DNA of 64,000 nucleotides, taken from Acidobacteriota bacterium. Its GTDB lineage: Bacteria; Acidobacteriota; Thermoanaerobaculia; Multivoradales; Multivoraceae. Both the position numbers and the translations under genes were made by a program. The DNA lies in NCBI GenBank assembly GCA_029263415.1, contig JAJCXN010000008.1, forward strand, positions 1-64,000, in the 5' to 3' direction. Shown here piece by piece: positions 35,001-42,669 of the stretch (the first letter of the stretch is position 1; the number at the start of each line of letters is the position of its first letter). Below the pieces are notes generated by a model. It saw only the letters and a list, made by a program, of their open reading frames with translations. It was not told where the DNA came from and ran no database searches.

Positions 35001-35401
35001 TCCATCACCAGGTAGTCGGCCTCTTCCTGCTGAATCAACTCGTAGACCTGGCAGATCCCGGGATGGTTCAGTCGCGACAACAGGCGGGCTTCGCGGCGGA
35101 ACCTCTCTAGGGAGGACGGCCTCAAGCGGTGCTCAGCGCGGATGGTCTTGACTGCTACAACCCGTTCTAAGGACTCGTCGTATCCTCGATAGACATCCCC
35201 CATGCCACCACGACCGAGTTCCCCTTCGATTCGCACCTGTCCGACGCGTTCGGGCCTCCCAGCCTGCGAGGCCTCGACGACAGCCAGGCGCTCGCGACCC
35301 AGCCGTCCGCGCCAGGCTCCTCCGGTACCAAAGGAGATCGTGTCTCCAGGCTCGCGCGAGGCACGATCTGGGGGTTGCGGTGGGTCTTTGGTGCTGTTCA
35401 T
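32030..35401 (-). CDS. Large serine/threonine protein kinase with extended TPR region
   Basis: An 1123-residue Hanks-type kinase. The domain spans about 57-325: glycine loop GELGRGGMGDVYRG, catalytic Lys85 (VVAVKTIRAE), GVVHRDLKPENLI with Asp178, ILDFGIARS with Asp196, and GTVVGTVPYMSPEQARAE. A membrane helix near 350-370 (VVRVLVAATILVIAGSFLFA) leads to a C-terminal part of more than 700 residues that contains many degenerate TPR-like units (e.g. AEQSYQAASELAQQSTYVYN; NSFALNNLGDAWIAIGRAS). ATG 35401 is taken rather than the TTG one codon upstream. No sigma-factor gene accompanies it, unlike the kinase at 6979. Target unknown. Confidence 0.9.
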   Translation of the reverse strand: MNSTKDPPQPPDRASREPGDTISFGTGGAWRGRLGRERLAVVEASQAGRPERVGQVRIEGELGRGGMGDVYRGYDESLERVVAVKTIRAEHRLRPSSLERFRREARLLSRLNHPGICQVYELIQQEEADYLVMEFVAGRGLREVLDDDAIDDQKRLEIAERVAEALAVAHGRGVVHRDLKPENLIVTEDGSPKILDFGIARSVGELDALSDEETYKNAKTHDLTVQGTVVGTVPYMSPEQARAEAVTEASDVFSLGLILGELFSGQRSYPKGVARDQLLALVTSGSVQPPHGLGAELTELIRRMTKPEPELRPTAREVRDRLQWIRAKPQRRRRAVVRVLVAATILVIAGSFLFASFRLERQANLAQLVALEVKELESRMRSTYLLPAHDIRPEKEAALARLIELEQTVLEAGSVARGPGRLALAQGFLSVGEAERARRLMEDTWKSGYRPPEVSYTYGLALGQLLERDVGLWSSTPDAEQVRDHRELVRAQAGEVVRLLEMGVEEGVASGSLFPEYPRALLAFYSGRHDEALGLAREAAERASWLHQARVLEGQILKRMGEDLRDQGDYEESLALVHEARDAYRKAVAVGESDPAVHEALCDLSAREMQLVLYGRGGDLAAALAAATETCEQSLAIDESRASTHYVLSNVFYRWTEAQDLRGLPADAELSKSIKHARRAVELEPAFDLAHAQLGTALYRSARQLTRAGEDPFARLEAAVAAVRRASVLNPARAEHGNWLGLIQHYWAQQLITNGSDPMQMFDAAEQSYQAASELAQQSTYVYNNLGRLRIRRARYERGQGRDERATLQRAIEALDRSTEINPSNSFALNNLGDAWIAIGRASAIRGEDPETALRSALDRFRQSLEVRPDYASPLNNVGLALWRLGRWQSLNGQDVSWLFDEARSSVTQAAELAPGAFQPRVNLGRIDCLEADSKRRSGIDPEPSVLLGLAHYAKALELSPTYDVARVEAGRCALIAASASLTRSNQETDPWLAMAKDFGTAASDGVAVRTARLLLARVHLEQAMRLIAAGLDPSAEFASARLNQVAALEAEGAKGDVAVYLEAAQLALAEAEWRHKSGLDPEVAAKRGRAHITRALEIHPDHPEALRVRTTLARSFPQGLDV

Positions 35402-35517
35402 CAACGCATACTAAGACGGTCTACATAGCTGAGCCCCGTAGGCCGGGACCACTCGAAGCGAGGCTGGTTGGAACTGAGGTTCTCAAGATAACCCACTCTA
35501 CGCCCAAGATCGCGAAA

Positions 35518-35984
35518 CTAGTCAGCCACTAAGTGTTCGACCAACCGATCCAGCAGTCCGTTCCCGAGCCAAGCAAGTGCTGCAACTGAACCCGCTAGAA
35601 GCAGGGCGACAACCGCTACGCCGAAGAGGGTTCCAAGACTGATGATGACGCCACGCCTGACAAAGGACCAGTTCGGCTGACCGGGAATGAACCAACCGAT
35701 AACGGGGAACTCAATGAGGATGAGAAGCCGCCGCGCCGGCGTTGTTCGCGGTTCTGCATGCTGCCGCTCACGCCTGCGATCGCGGCCCGCGCATCGTCGA
35801 CATCCGTTTCGGAAACCAATAACACGCGCTGGTTGTAGCCAGGAATACTCGGACCTACGAACATCGCGCCGAAGTAGTCGTTGCGGACCAGGTAGGGAAT
35901 CGCCTGCGCCTGCAACAGCCCCTCGACCAACAGGTCTTGGGCCGGATCGACACAGGTCCAGACAGCGACTTCAGCAGTATGCAT
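35518..35984 (-). pseudogene. DUF2007 protein with C-terminal membrane segment, frameshifted
   Basis: The N-terminal part from ATG 35984 (MHTAEVAVWTCVDPAQDLLV, then RNDYFGAMFVGPSIPGYNQR and VLLVSETDVDDARAAI) is a DUF2007 'putative signal transducing' domain. After a GC-rich run (CGCCGGCGCGGCGG, 35727-35741) the frame as written turns into Ser-rich nonsense ending at 35616. The alternative frame continues LLILIEFPVIGWFIPGQPNW and SLGTLFGVAVVALLLAGSVA to a TAG at 35518. Adding one base would join both into a 155-residue protein with one or two membrane helices. Pseudogene or sequencing error. Confidence 0.7.
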
Positions 35985-36174
35985 GAGTCCTAATACGTAG
36001 CGCGGTGGCTGGAAATTCGTTGGCGGCAGCCCAGCAAACCAGCGGCCCGGTAGCCCGCCGAGCGCGACCGGACGGGGCGCGCTGGGGAGCCACGCCGACC
36101 TAGGCGCTAGTATCCGCACGCTACCCACAAGACCACGCAGCCCTCAGCCAAAGACTGACCAGCAGGAGACACCC

Positions 36175-36783
36175 ATGCTGAAGATTCATTTTGCACCTCA
36201 CTCTCGGGCCGGCCGAATCGTCTGGCTGCTCGAAGAGCTTGGCCTGGAGTACGCAGTGAATCGGATGGACTTCCATCCGAAAGACCTCAAGTCCGAGGAG
36301 CATCGCGAGCGCCATCCGCTGGGCCGAGTGCCGGTACTTGAGGACGGTGACGTCTCGCTGTTCGAGTCGGGCGCGATCGTTGAATACGTGATGGCCCGGC
36401 ACGGCGACGGCGGTCTCAAACCCGCGGTCAGCGCGATCGAGTTTCCTGAGTACCTGCAGTGGTTCCACTACTGCGAGGGCATGATGATGCCGCCGATGAA
36501 CACGGTAGTTGTGCACACGCGGATCTTGCCGCCAGAACGACGAGACGAAGTCGTGCTCGGCCAAGCGCAGCGCTTGTTGAGTAAGGCCGTCGTGCCGGTG
36601 AATGCTGCACTTGAAGGTCGCGACTATCTGATTGGCAACTTCTCAGCAGCAGACATCATGCTCGGACACTCGCTCTACATGGCCAACAAACTCGGCCAAG
36701 TCTCTGACGAAATGGTGAACGTCAAGAACTACGTCGAGCGGATCGCAGCCAGACCTGCGTTTGAGACTGCGATCAACCTGTAG
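36175..36783 (+). CDS. Glutathione S-transferase family protein
   Basis: A 202-residue GST. The thioredoxin-like N-terminal domain has FAPHSRAGRIVWLLEELGLE, GRVPVLEDGDVSLFESGAIV with the cis-Pro and the Glu-Ser pair that binds glutathione, and the C-terminal helical domain includes YLIGNFSAADIMLGHSLYMA, the conserved folding motif. The catalytic residue near Ser9/Arg11 resembles serine/cysteine-type bacterial GSTs. CAGGAGAC supports the start at 36175. Role in detoxification is by family; substrate unknown. Single gene. Confidence 0.88.
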   Translation: MLKIHFAPHSRAGRIVWLLEELGLEYAVNRMDFHPKDLKSEEHRERHPLGRVPVLEDGDVSLFESGAIVEYVMARHGDGGLKPAVSAIEFPEYLQWFHYCEGMMMPPMNTVVVHTRILPPERRDEVVLGQAQRLLSKAVVPVNAALEGRDYLIGNFSAADIMLGHSLYMANKLGQVSDEMVNVKNYVERIAARPAFETAINL

Positions 36784-36846
36784 CCAGACCAACAACGACC
36801 TAGGCGCTCGGGCGTCTGACTAGAGCGTCTTACTAGAGCTTCTGAC

Positions 36847-37239
36847 TCAAGCAGGCGGCCGCGAAGTCGTCTCGACGGTCCTCTTCAGCCGCAGCAACCG
36901 GTCTGCTGGCAACTGCTCGAAAGGCTTGATCCAGCGTCGATAGATCTGTTGAATCGGCACTGGGTTGAGGTGGTTGATGCGCTCGCGCCCCTGCCGCTCA
37001 ACCAAGACTAGGCCGGCGGCCTCGAGCACTCGCAGGTGCTTCATCACTGCGAAGCGCGAGAACTCGAACCTTGAGCAAAGCGCCGAGGTGGTCTGCGGAG
37101 CCTCGCGCAGAATATCCAGGATACGGCGGCGCGACGGATCACTAAGCGCACGCCAGACCTCGCTTTGTTCGGGGACGACGGTCTGTTCCTCAAGCACTTC
37201 GCTAGGTGCGGCAGGTCTTGATCGTGTTGGAGATGTCAT
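36847..37239 (-). CDS. ArsR/SmtB-type repressor of an SRPBCC gene
   Basis: A 130-residue winged-helix protein: EVWRALSDPSRRRILDILRE, TTSALCSRFEFSRFAVMKHL, RVLEAAGLVLVERQGRERIN. No metal-binding CxC motif is present, so this is the non-metal ArsR class that is regularly encoded divergently from or beside AHSA1/SRPBCC proteins. The divergent partner is exactly such a gene. The shared 119-bp region contains a 32-bp perfect palindrome that is almost certainly its operator. Confidence 0.87.
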   Translation of the reverse strand: MTSPTRSRPAAPSEVLEEQTVVPEQSEVWRALSDPSRRRILDILREAPQTTSALCSRFEFSRFAVMKHLRVLEAAGLVLVERQGRERINHLNPVPIQQIYRRWIKPFEQLPADRLLRLKRTVETTSRPPA

Positions 37240-37280
37240 GAGTTGCGGTGCACGCGAGGGAGGTTCACATCCGGGCCTAC

Positions 37281-37312
37281 TTGATTATGTGACCAAATGG
37301 TCACATAATCAA
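37281..37312. promoter_or_regulatory. ArsR operator: 32-bp palindrome with 14-bp perfect arms
   Basis: TTGATTATGTGACC (37281-37294), spacer AAAT, then its exact reverse complement (37299-37312). It lies between the divergent ArsR and SRPBCC genes, 46 bp before the SRPBCC ATG and 41 bp before the arsR ATG. Related ArsR-SRPBCC pairs have operators of the same GTxACC-AxxT-GGTxAC style. It probably represses both genes. Confidence 0.85.
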
Positions 37313-37358
37313 TCCCCACTTCAAACCAACCGATGCACCCCAAAGGAGACAAGAGCAA

Positions 37359-37844
37359 ATGACCTCATTAAACGCAGTCGGAATCTCGAGCACCGTTCTC
37401 GAAATCAAAATCAACGGCTCGGTGGAAACCGTTTGGAAGGCGCTCACCGATGACCTCGGGGCCTGGTGGCCCGACGGCGCTTACGCAGGCGGCACCGCAG
37501 GTGAGCGCTCGTTTCACCTCGACGCAAGACCTGGTGGCCAGATGATTGAGAGTTGGGGTGACGGAGGCGGCATCCTGTGGGGGCAGGTGGCTTCGGTTAG
37601 CCCACAGAAACAACTTCAAGTCTGTGGGAACACCTTCCCCAACTGGGGTGGCCCCATCGAATGGTACGGAACTTGGGATCTTGAGACGGACGGTTCTGAA
37701 ACCGTGCTTCGGTTCAGCGAGAGCATCATCGGTCCAATGCCTGATGCGAGCAAGGAAGATCGAGAGAAGGGGTGGCACTTCATCTACCACGATGCCTTGA
37801 AGGCTCACATCGAAGGCGGCCCTGCACCTGTGTGGAGTGAGTGA
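37359..37844 (+). CDS. SRPBCC/AHSA1-domain protein
   Basis: A 161-residue START-like protein: VLEIKINGSVETVWKALTDD at the start, GGQMIESWGDGGGILWGQVA, and a C-terminal helix ASKEDREKGWHFIYHDALKA. The fold makes a hydrophobic cavity for small molecules, but the ligand is unknown. It starts with ATG 37359 after AGGAGACAAGAGCAA. It is divergent from an ArsR repressor that should control it. A 10-bp perfect hairpin begins at its stop codon. Confidence 0.85.
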   Translation: MTSLNAVGISSTVLEIKINGSVETVWKALTDDLGAWWPDGAYAGGTAGERSFHLDARPGGQMIESWGDGGGILWGQVASVSPQKQLQVCGNTFPNWGGPIEWYGTWDLETDGSETVLRFSESIIGPMPDASKEDREKGWHFIYHDALKAHIEGGPAPVWSE

Positions 37845-37867
37845 GGCGCTCCCGGGCGGAGCGCCTC
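37843..37867 (+). terminator. Hairpin at the SRPBCC stop codon
   Basis: GAGGCGCTCC, loop CGGGC, GGAGCGCCTC: a perfect 10-bp GC-rich stem overlapping the last bases of the TGA. There is no T tract after it, so it may be a weak intrinsic or a 3' stabilising structure. Confidence 0.6.
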
Positions 37868-37961
37868 AGAGCTCAAGGAAAGATGATCGCGGCTCGCTGC
37901 GAGAGGAGCAGGGCGAGCGCTAACTGAACAGTCCATCGCTACCGGACCGGGCCGATGCATC

Positions 37962-38723
37962 TCAATCCGATGCAAGCAGATCCACAGCACGGACCATCAA
38001 TCGGCGAGAACTGTCGAGGCCGAGCGCATAGTCAACCACTGTGCCTTGCTGATCGATCAGCACCGTGGTCGGAATCGAACGAACCTGGAAGGCGGGGTAC
38101 AGGTCGGGTGTTGTCGACATGCCGGCAGGGTACGAGAACTTCCGCTTTTGCAAGAACGTCTTGGCTTTGGCTGTGTCGCTCTTGCGCTTCGATGGAGAGT
38201 CCGGCGAATCGAACCGGGTGACTGCTATCAGGTTGAGACCAGCGCCGGCATGCTCTTGATAGAGCTCCTCCAGCTCCCGCATCTCCTTCCAACAAGGTGA
38301 ACACCAACGAGCCCAAAAAGTAGCGATGGTGACCTGGCCTGTGGTCTGTGTTGCAAGGTCGAGGGCAGCCTGGCTGACGTTGAGCGCTTCAAGGCCACTG
38401 ATCGGCGGCGCGAGCGTGCCAACGATCAGAGCGGATCTCTCCAGCTCGCGAGCGCTGAGCGATTTGGAGACTTTGTCCTGGTGAACTGACCATCCGCCGA
38501 CGGGCAACAGCGCAGCGAGCAACAAGATCGTGATCCTCTGTGGCACCGCGAGGCGCGGCCGCATCGACCACACGTCTTTCAGACCGGTGAGCAAACAGAT
38601 GAGAGCAAAGATCAAGGGGAAGTTGTTGATCTGGCCAAAGGCTCCTTGCGCCGCAGCAATAGCTACAACCGCACAGACTGCAAACACGATGAGTGGTGAT
38701 CGATAGTGTGAACTGATGGGCAT
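37962..38723 (-). CDS. TlpA-like membrane-anchored thiol-disulfide oxidoreductase
   Basis: A 253-residue protein with hydrophobic helices in the first 85 residues (LIVFAVCAVVAIAAAQ; NFPLIFALICLLTGL; ITILLLAALLPVGG) followed by a periplasmic AhpC/TSA-type thioredoxin fold. The redox motif is FWARWCSPCWKEM; cis-Pro is in VRSIPTTVLIDQQG. It should reduce or isomerise disulfides outside the cytoplasm, for instance in cytochrome c maturation. AGGAGAA and GGGAGAC precede the ATG. Single gene. Confidence 0.87.
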   Translation of the reverse strand: MPISSHYRSPLIVFAVCAVVAIAAAQGAFGQINNFPLIFALICLLTGLKDVWSMRPRLAVPQRITILLLAALLPVGGWSVHQDKVSKSLSARELERSALIVGTLAPPISGLEALNVSQAALDLATQTTGQVTIATFWARWCSPCWKEMRELEELYQEHAGAGLNLIAVTRFDSPDSPSKRKSDTAKAKTFLQKRKFSYPAGMSTTPDLYPAFQVRSIPTTVLIDQQGTVVDYALGLDSSRRLMVRAVDLLASD

Positions 38724-38919
38724 GTCTCCCGGTTCTCCTCTTCGTTAGGGCTCAGACTCGGATTATTGTTGGGTCCCGGACCAGGGTACTACCCTCGGCT
38801 CCAGACCTGGGAATCAAGCAGGGACCAATCGCAACCCACGCACGTACTCAGGCAACCTAACCTCAAGTTCATTGCCGGACCGCCCTTCATCCACGACTCT
38901 CACACAGCGAGCACACATC

Positions 38920-39765
38920 TTGACCATCAACGCACCACTCTTCAAAGCGCTGCTCCCGGCCGCCGCCATACCGTTCGTCGCGGCGATCGGCTGCAGCCCG
39001 ACCCTTCCCACCGAATCCAACGCTCCACTTGACCTGTCTCAGTTCGAGATCGTGGACCTGAGCCACACCTATGGCGAGGACACTCTCTACTGGCCCACCG
39101 ACACTGCAGGGTTTGACCACCACGAGCTCGCGTTCGGCCCAACAGAGGCCGGGTACTTCTATTCGTCCTACAGCCTCAGCACGGCAGAACATGGCGGCAC
39201 ACACCTCGACGCACCGATCCACTTTGCCGAAGGTGGAACTACCCTTGACCGTCTTCCACTTAGCAAGCTGATCACTCAACTCGTCGTCATCGATATTTCG
39301 GCAAAGACCACCAACGTGGACTATCGCCTCAGCACCAGCGACATCCTGGATTGGGAATCTGAGCATGGACAGGTGCCGTCCAACGCATCCGTGTTACTAC
39401 GCACCGGCTGGAGCGCACGATGGCCAGACGCTCTTGCGTACCTGGGTGACGACACGCCTGGCGACGCTTCGAATTTGCACTTCCCCTCGTTCGGCGAAGA
39501 CGCAGCTCGGCTACTCATCGCAGAGCGGCAGGTGGCGTTGATCGGCGTCGATACAGCGTCCATTGACTATGGCCAATCTCAAGACTTCATCGTGCACCAA
39601 GTAGCGGGTGCGGCTGACGTTCCTGGCTTGGAGAACGCCACAAATCTCGACAAGTTGCCAGCGACAGGCGCATGGCTAATCGCCCTGCCGATGAAGATCG
39701 AAGCGGGATCGGGCGGCCCGGTGAGAGCTGTCGCACTCTTGCCTCAAGAGCCAACCGAACCGTAG
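38920..39765 (+). CDS. Cyclase-family (kynurenine formamidase-like) lipoprotein
   Basis: A protein of about 281 residues with a lipoprotein signal (LFKALLPAAAIPFVAAIGCS) and a metal-dependent cyclase fold: DLSHTYGEDTLYWPTD, the metal motif HGGTHLDAPIHF, VLLRTGWSARWP and the C-terminal IALPMKIEAGSGGPVRAVAL. Family members hydrolyse amides such as N-formylkynurenine or isatin; an exported lipoprotein version has no known substrate. The frame is open to 38872; TTG at 38920 is taken because the signal peptide begins there, but neither start has a good Shine-Dalgarno. Confidence 0.78.
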   Translation: MTINAPLFKALLPAAAIPFVAAIGCSPTLPTESNAPLDLSQFEIVDLSHTYGEDTLYWPTDTAGFDHHELAFGPTEAGYFYSSYSLSTAEHGGTHLDAPIHFAEGGTTLDRLPLSKLITQLVVIDISAKTTNVDYRLSTSDILDWESEHGQVPSNASVLLRTGWSARWPDALAYLGDDTPGDASNLHFPSFGEDAARLLIAERQVALIGVDTASIDYGQSQDFIVHQVAGAADVPGLENATNLDKLPATGAWLIALPMKIEAGSGGPVRAVALLPQEPTEP

Positions 39766-39797
39766 GTCCGGAACTTCAAAGGCAACGACGCGTACCA

Positions 39798-40541
39798 ATG
39801 AGCACCACCGACATGGAGAGCAGCAGCATGCAGAACGCGCCCACCACATCCGCCGAGTCGCGAAGCCAGGATCTTCGGCACGTGCAAGTCCGCAGACCGA
39901 TCGCTTTTTCGAACGACCTGTTCCACATGGCTCTGCTCTCGGTCCTTCTCTTCTGTGTTGTTCTAGGTGCGGCCGATCGCGCCGCAGCGAAGGCTGTTCC
40001 TGACGGGCTCGCAGGCTGCGACTACGGCACTCGCGATCCTGGTGCAGCCCAAGAGCTAGACCAATTCGCATTTTTGATCGGCAACTACAACATTCAGACC
40101 AAGCAACGGCTCCCTGATGGAAGCTGGTCGAAGACCGTCCGACCGGCGTACTGGGAGGGCCGTTGGATACTCGGCGGCACGGCTATCGCTGACTACTGGT
40201 ACGACCAACCACCGGTAGCGGGAAGCAACCCTGGCCGCGGAGTCAACGTCCGCATGTTTCGCACAGAGACCAAGCAGTGGACCAACATGTGGCAGCACTC
40301 AAGGCTCGCTGAGGTATGGACCCTGCTCTCAGAGGTGAGACCAGACGGTCTTATGCACATGTGGGCTACTGACCCTGACACCAGCGATCACCGCCGGATG
40401 CGCTTTGAAGTGGAATCAAAGGATCGATGGGTGCGAATCGAGGAGCGCTCGCGCGATCAAGGGACCACCTGGTTCGAGGTCGCCTTCATTGAGGCGACTC
40501 GAGCGCCGTGCCCGTGGGTTGCCCCTCCAGCGACCGAGTAG
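39798..40541 (+). CDS. Exported DUF1579-like protein
   Basis: A 247-residue protein. After a long polar N terminus there is one hydrophobic segment (HMALLSVLLFCVVLGAADRA, about 48-67) that could be an uncleaved anchor or signal. The mature part, LDQFAFLIGNYNIQTKQRLP then YWEGRWILGGTAIADYWYD, and a strand-rich remainder resemble the DUF1579/lipocalin-like group that also includes the 44982 gene. Function unknown. ATG 39798 is chosen because the in-frame upstream extension overlaps the previous gene and lacks homology. Confidence 0.65.
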   Translation: MSTTDMESSSMQNAPTTSAESRSQDLRHVQVRRPIAFSNDLFHMALLSVLLFCVVLGAADRAAAKAVPDGLAGCDYGTRDPGAAQELDQFAFLIGNYNIQTKQRLPDGSWSKTVRPAYWEGRWILGGTAIADYWYDQPPVAGSNPGRGVNVRMFRTETKQWTNMWQHSRLAEVWTLLSEVRPDGLMHMWATDPDTSDHRRMRFEVESKDRWVRIEERSRDQGTTWFEVAFIEATRAPCPWVAPPATE

Positions 40542-40940
40542 GTCGCCAACCCGATCCCTCTTGATGGACTCAAATTCGCTCGGCCTGGACCAAACCGCAA
40601 CATGGCGCAGCACCGGCGAACAGGCAGCATCAGCGGACAAGAAGCAGCAGACGACGCGCATCCCCCCGCAGCGACACGGGAATGGGTGCGGCCTCCTGTC
40701 GCCCTAGAGGAACGGGGCCGCGACCAAGGCACAGACCGCGAGGTCTCGATCACAATCGGCGCAAGAGCCTCTCGGCACGACCGGAGTCGAATTCGTCCTC
40801 AAGTGATGGAGAGCTCGGCCCAGGTTGCGAAGCTCAATACCATATCGAGCGCCAGCAGCCCCGTTTCCATTGGATAGGCTCTGCGAACCAAAGCCCGATA
40901 CAACTGTTCATTCACCCAAGAGAGAACCGAGACTTCCGCA
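40542..40940. other. Intergenic region without a recognisable gene
   Basis: About 400 bases between the DUF1579-like and DUF3297 genes. Open frames on both strands lack signatures. Only the last 50 bases, with a purine-rich stretch (AGAGAACCGAGA), look like a leader for the DUF3297 gene. Confidence 0.45.
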
Positions 40941-41231
40941 ATGACCGAGACCTCAAACACAGCACCCGATCGACTTTCTGTCGATCCTCGCAGCAAGTTT
41001 TTCGACGGCGACAAGCTCCAACGCGGCATCGGAATTCGATTCAAGGAGGTAGAACGGACGGACGTGCTCGAGTACTGTGTTTCCGAGGGGTGGATTCGAG
41101 TGCAAGCCGGCCGATCCAACGACCGACACGGCAATCCCATGACGGTAAAGCTGGAAGGTCCCGTAGAGGCATGGTTCAAGACCAACGATCCAAAGACCCC
41201 ACCGGACGCAGAACTCGCCGTCGCTGACTGA
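40941..41231 (+). CDS. DUF3297 family protein
   Basis: A 96-residue protein with near-textbook DUF3297 sequence: PDRLSVDPRSKFFDGDKLQR, GIGIRFKEVERTDVLEYCVS, EGWIRVQAGRSNDRHGNPMT and VKLEGPVEAWFK. Members are small, cytoplasmic and widespread in proteobacteria and related phyla; function is unknown. Start at 40941 follows a purine-rich leader. Single gene. Confidence 0.9.
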   Translation: MTETSNTAPDRLSVDPRSKFFDGDKLQRGIGIRFKEVERTDVLEYCVSEGWIRVQAGRSNDRHGNPMTVKLEGPVEAWFKTNDPKTPPDAELAVAD

Positions 41232-41366
41232 AGCCCGCTTTTAGGCCGCACCCCGGGATGGAGCTTTGCTGGCGGCGCCAGGTAGGTAGCGACCGCCGGA
41301 ATGGGCGGGATAAACTTGACCGAAGCCGCCGCGACCCACGCCAGGGCTTCTCAACCCAGAAGTCCA

Positions 41367-41888
41367 ATGACACCTCGGAGCCACATCGTGAAGCCAATCA
41401 CCATCCGTCGAATCCTGATTCAAGCGACCATCCTGACCCTGCTGCTGGCATCAACAACGATCGTGCTCGCCGAAGAGAAGCAGTACGGCGAAGCGGTGGG
41501 CAGTACCAACAACGAAGTTGTGTCGATTCGTCTGGGCGAACTCATGGCTTCACCTGAGACCTACGTCGATGAACGCGTGCGAATCGAAGGACTGGTGGAC
41601 GACGTCTGCCCGATGAAGGGTTGCTGGATCAACATCCTCGATCAGCAGAGCCAAGAGACAATCCGCTTCAAGGTTGAAGACGATGTCATCGTGTTTCCGG
41701 CCGAAGCCAAAGGTCAACAAGTCGTGGCTGAAGGCATCCTCCGAGCGAAGAATCTAGACGAAGCGGCTGCGCGCCGTTGGTTCAAGCACCTCGCCGATGA
41801 AAAGGGCGAGGCCTTCGATGAGGCCTCGGTGTCAGGGCCCGTCACCATCTACGAAATCGAAGGACTCGGCGCCCGCGTCGGCAAGTAG
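41367..41888 (+). CDS. Exported DUF4920 protein
   Basis: A 173-residue protein with a signal peptide (ITIRRILIQATILTLLLAST then TIVLAEE) and a DUF4920 domain: EVVSIRLGELMASPETYVDE, RVRIEGLVDDVCPMKGCWIN and FKVEDDVIVFPAEAKGQQVV. The paired cysteines in VCPMKGCWI are conserved and suggest metal or redox chemistry; function unknown. ATG 41367 is taken (AGAAG upstream); a GTG at 41388 is also possible. Confidence 0.8.
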   Translation: MTPRSHIVKPITIRRILIQATILTLLLASTTIVLAEEKQYGEAVGSTNNEVVSIRLGELMASPETYVDERVRIEGLVDDVCPMKGCWINILDQQSQETIRFKVEDDVIVFPAEAKGQQVVAEGILRAKNLDEAAARRWFKHLADEKGEAFDEASVSGPVTIYEIEGLGARVGK

Positions 41889-41992
41889 CCACCTCTCGGC
41901 TCCACAAAACCCATCGCCCTACTCTTGGTTTTCTGCGCCCCGAGTTGGCGAAATGCGGATCGCCGAGGAGACCCCTCGCACGAACTCCAGCT

Positions 41993-42544
41993 TCAGCCGA
42001 GTTCTTGCAGTAGATCCAGAATCCAATCACGCCTAGCGCGCGCCACTGCTAGCGCGCCCTTGGCAGCCAGGAATGCAAAGCGATCCTCGGTCTCTTGTCG
42101 TCGACAATCGTCCTCCAGAGCTAGGAGCTGCTGGTTGAGCATCTCAAGTGGTCGTTCGAGAAGTTCTCGACGGGCTCTGGGACCAAGAGTCGACAGGAAG
42201 AAAACACGGGTACGGAGCGGGTCGGGTGGGACCACAAGCTGTTCCCCAGCTCCTAACAGCCACTCCCGAAGCGCCTCGCGCCCCTGCTTCGTGACTCGAT
42301 AGTGGCGGGTCTTCTGCCGACCCCGTGCGACCTCCTCGGAGCGCAGCAAACCTCCGCATTCTAGGCGCTCCACCACCGGATAGATCGCGCCGGCGCTCGC
42401 CTTCCAGTGGTGCACCGGAGACGCCTTGAAGACCTTGCGCACCACGTAGGCGGTGCAAGGAGAGTGATTCTTGACCACGCCGAGTACCGCGCCCTCAAGT
42501 TCACTCAGCCGCCGATCGCGCGCCTTCACCTCTGTCTCTCCCAC
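41993..42544 (-). CDS. PadR-family regulator (long, with C-terminal dimerisation domain)
   Basis: A 183-residue PadR protein of the longer subclass: LSELEGAVLGVVKNHSPCTA, YVVRKVFKASPVHHWKASAG, AIYPVVERLECGGLLRSEEV, wing ARGRQKTRHYRVTKQGREAL, then a C-terminal helical domain (Vir-like) from about 105. It is divergent from the aspartyl protease gene, and a 17-bp palindrome lies between them, so it likely represses that gene and itself. Confidence 0.87.
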   Translation of the reverse strand: MGETEVKARDRRLSELEGAVLGVVKNHSPCTAYVVRKVFKASPVHHWKASAGAIYPVVERLECGGLLRSEEVARGRQKTRHYRVTKQGREALREWLLGAGEQLVVPPDPLRTRVFFLSTLGPRARRELLERPLEMLNQQLLALEDDCRRQETEDRFAFLAAKGALAVARARRDWILDLLQELG

Positions 42545-42614
42545 TGTCTCACCGCTGCCTCACCGCTGTGTTGCTCTCAGATTGGAACCTAGTCGGCATC
42601 TTAGCGTTCCATTA

Positions 42615-42631
42615 TAGTCCGAATCGGACTA
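42615..42631. promoter_or_regulatory. PadR operator candidate between padR and aspartyl protease
   Basis: TAGTCCG-AAT-CGGACTA, perfect 7-bp arms with a 3-bp spacer, within the 125-bp divergent region. It lies about 39 bp before the protease ATG, likely overlapping its promoter. Confidence 0.7.
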
Positions 42632-42669
42632 ACAGAGATCCAGGCACACTATGGCCAAGGAGCACCACC

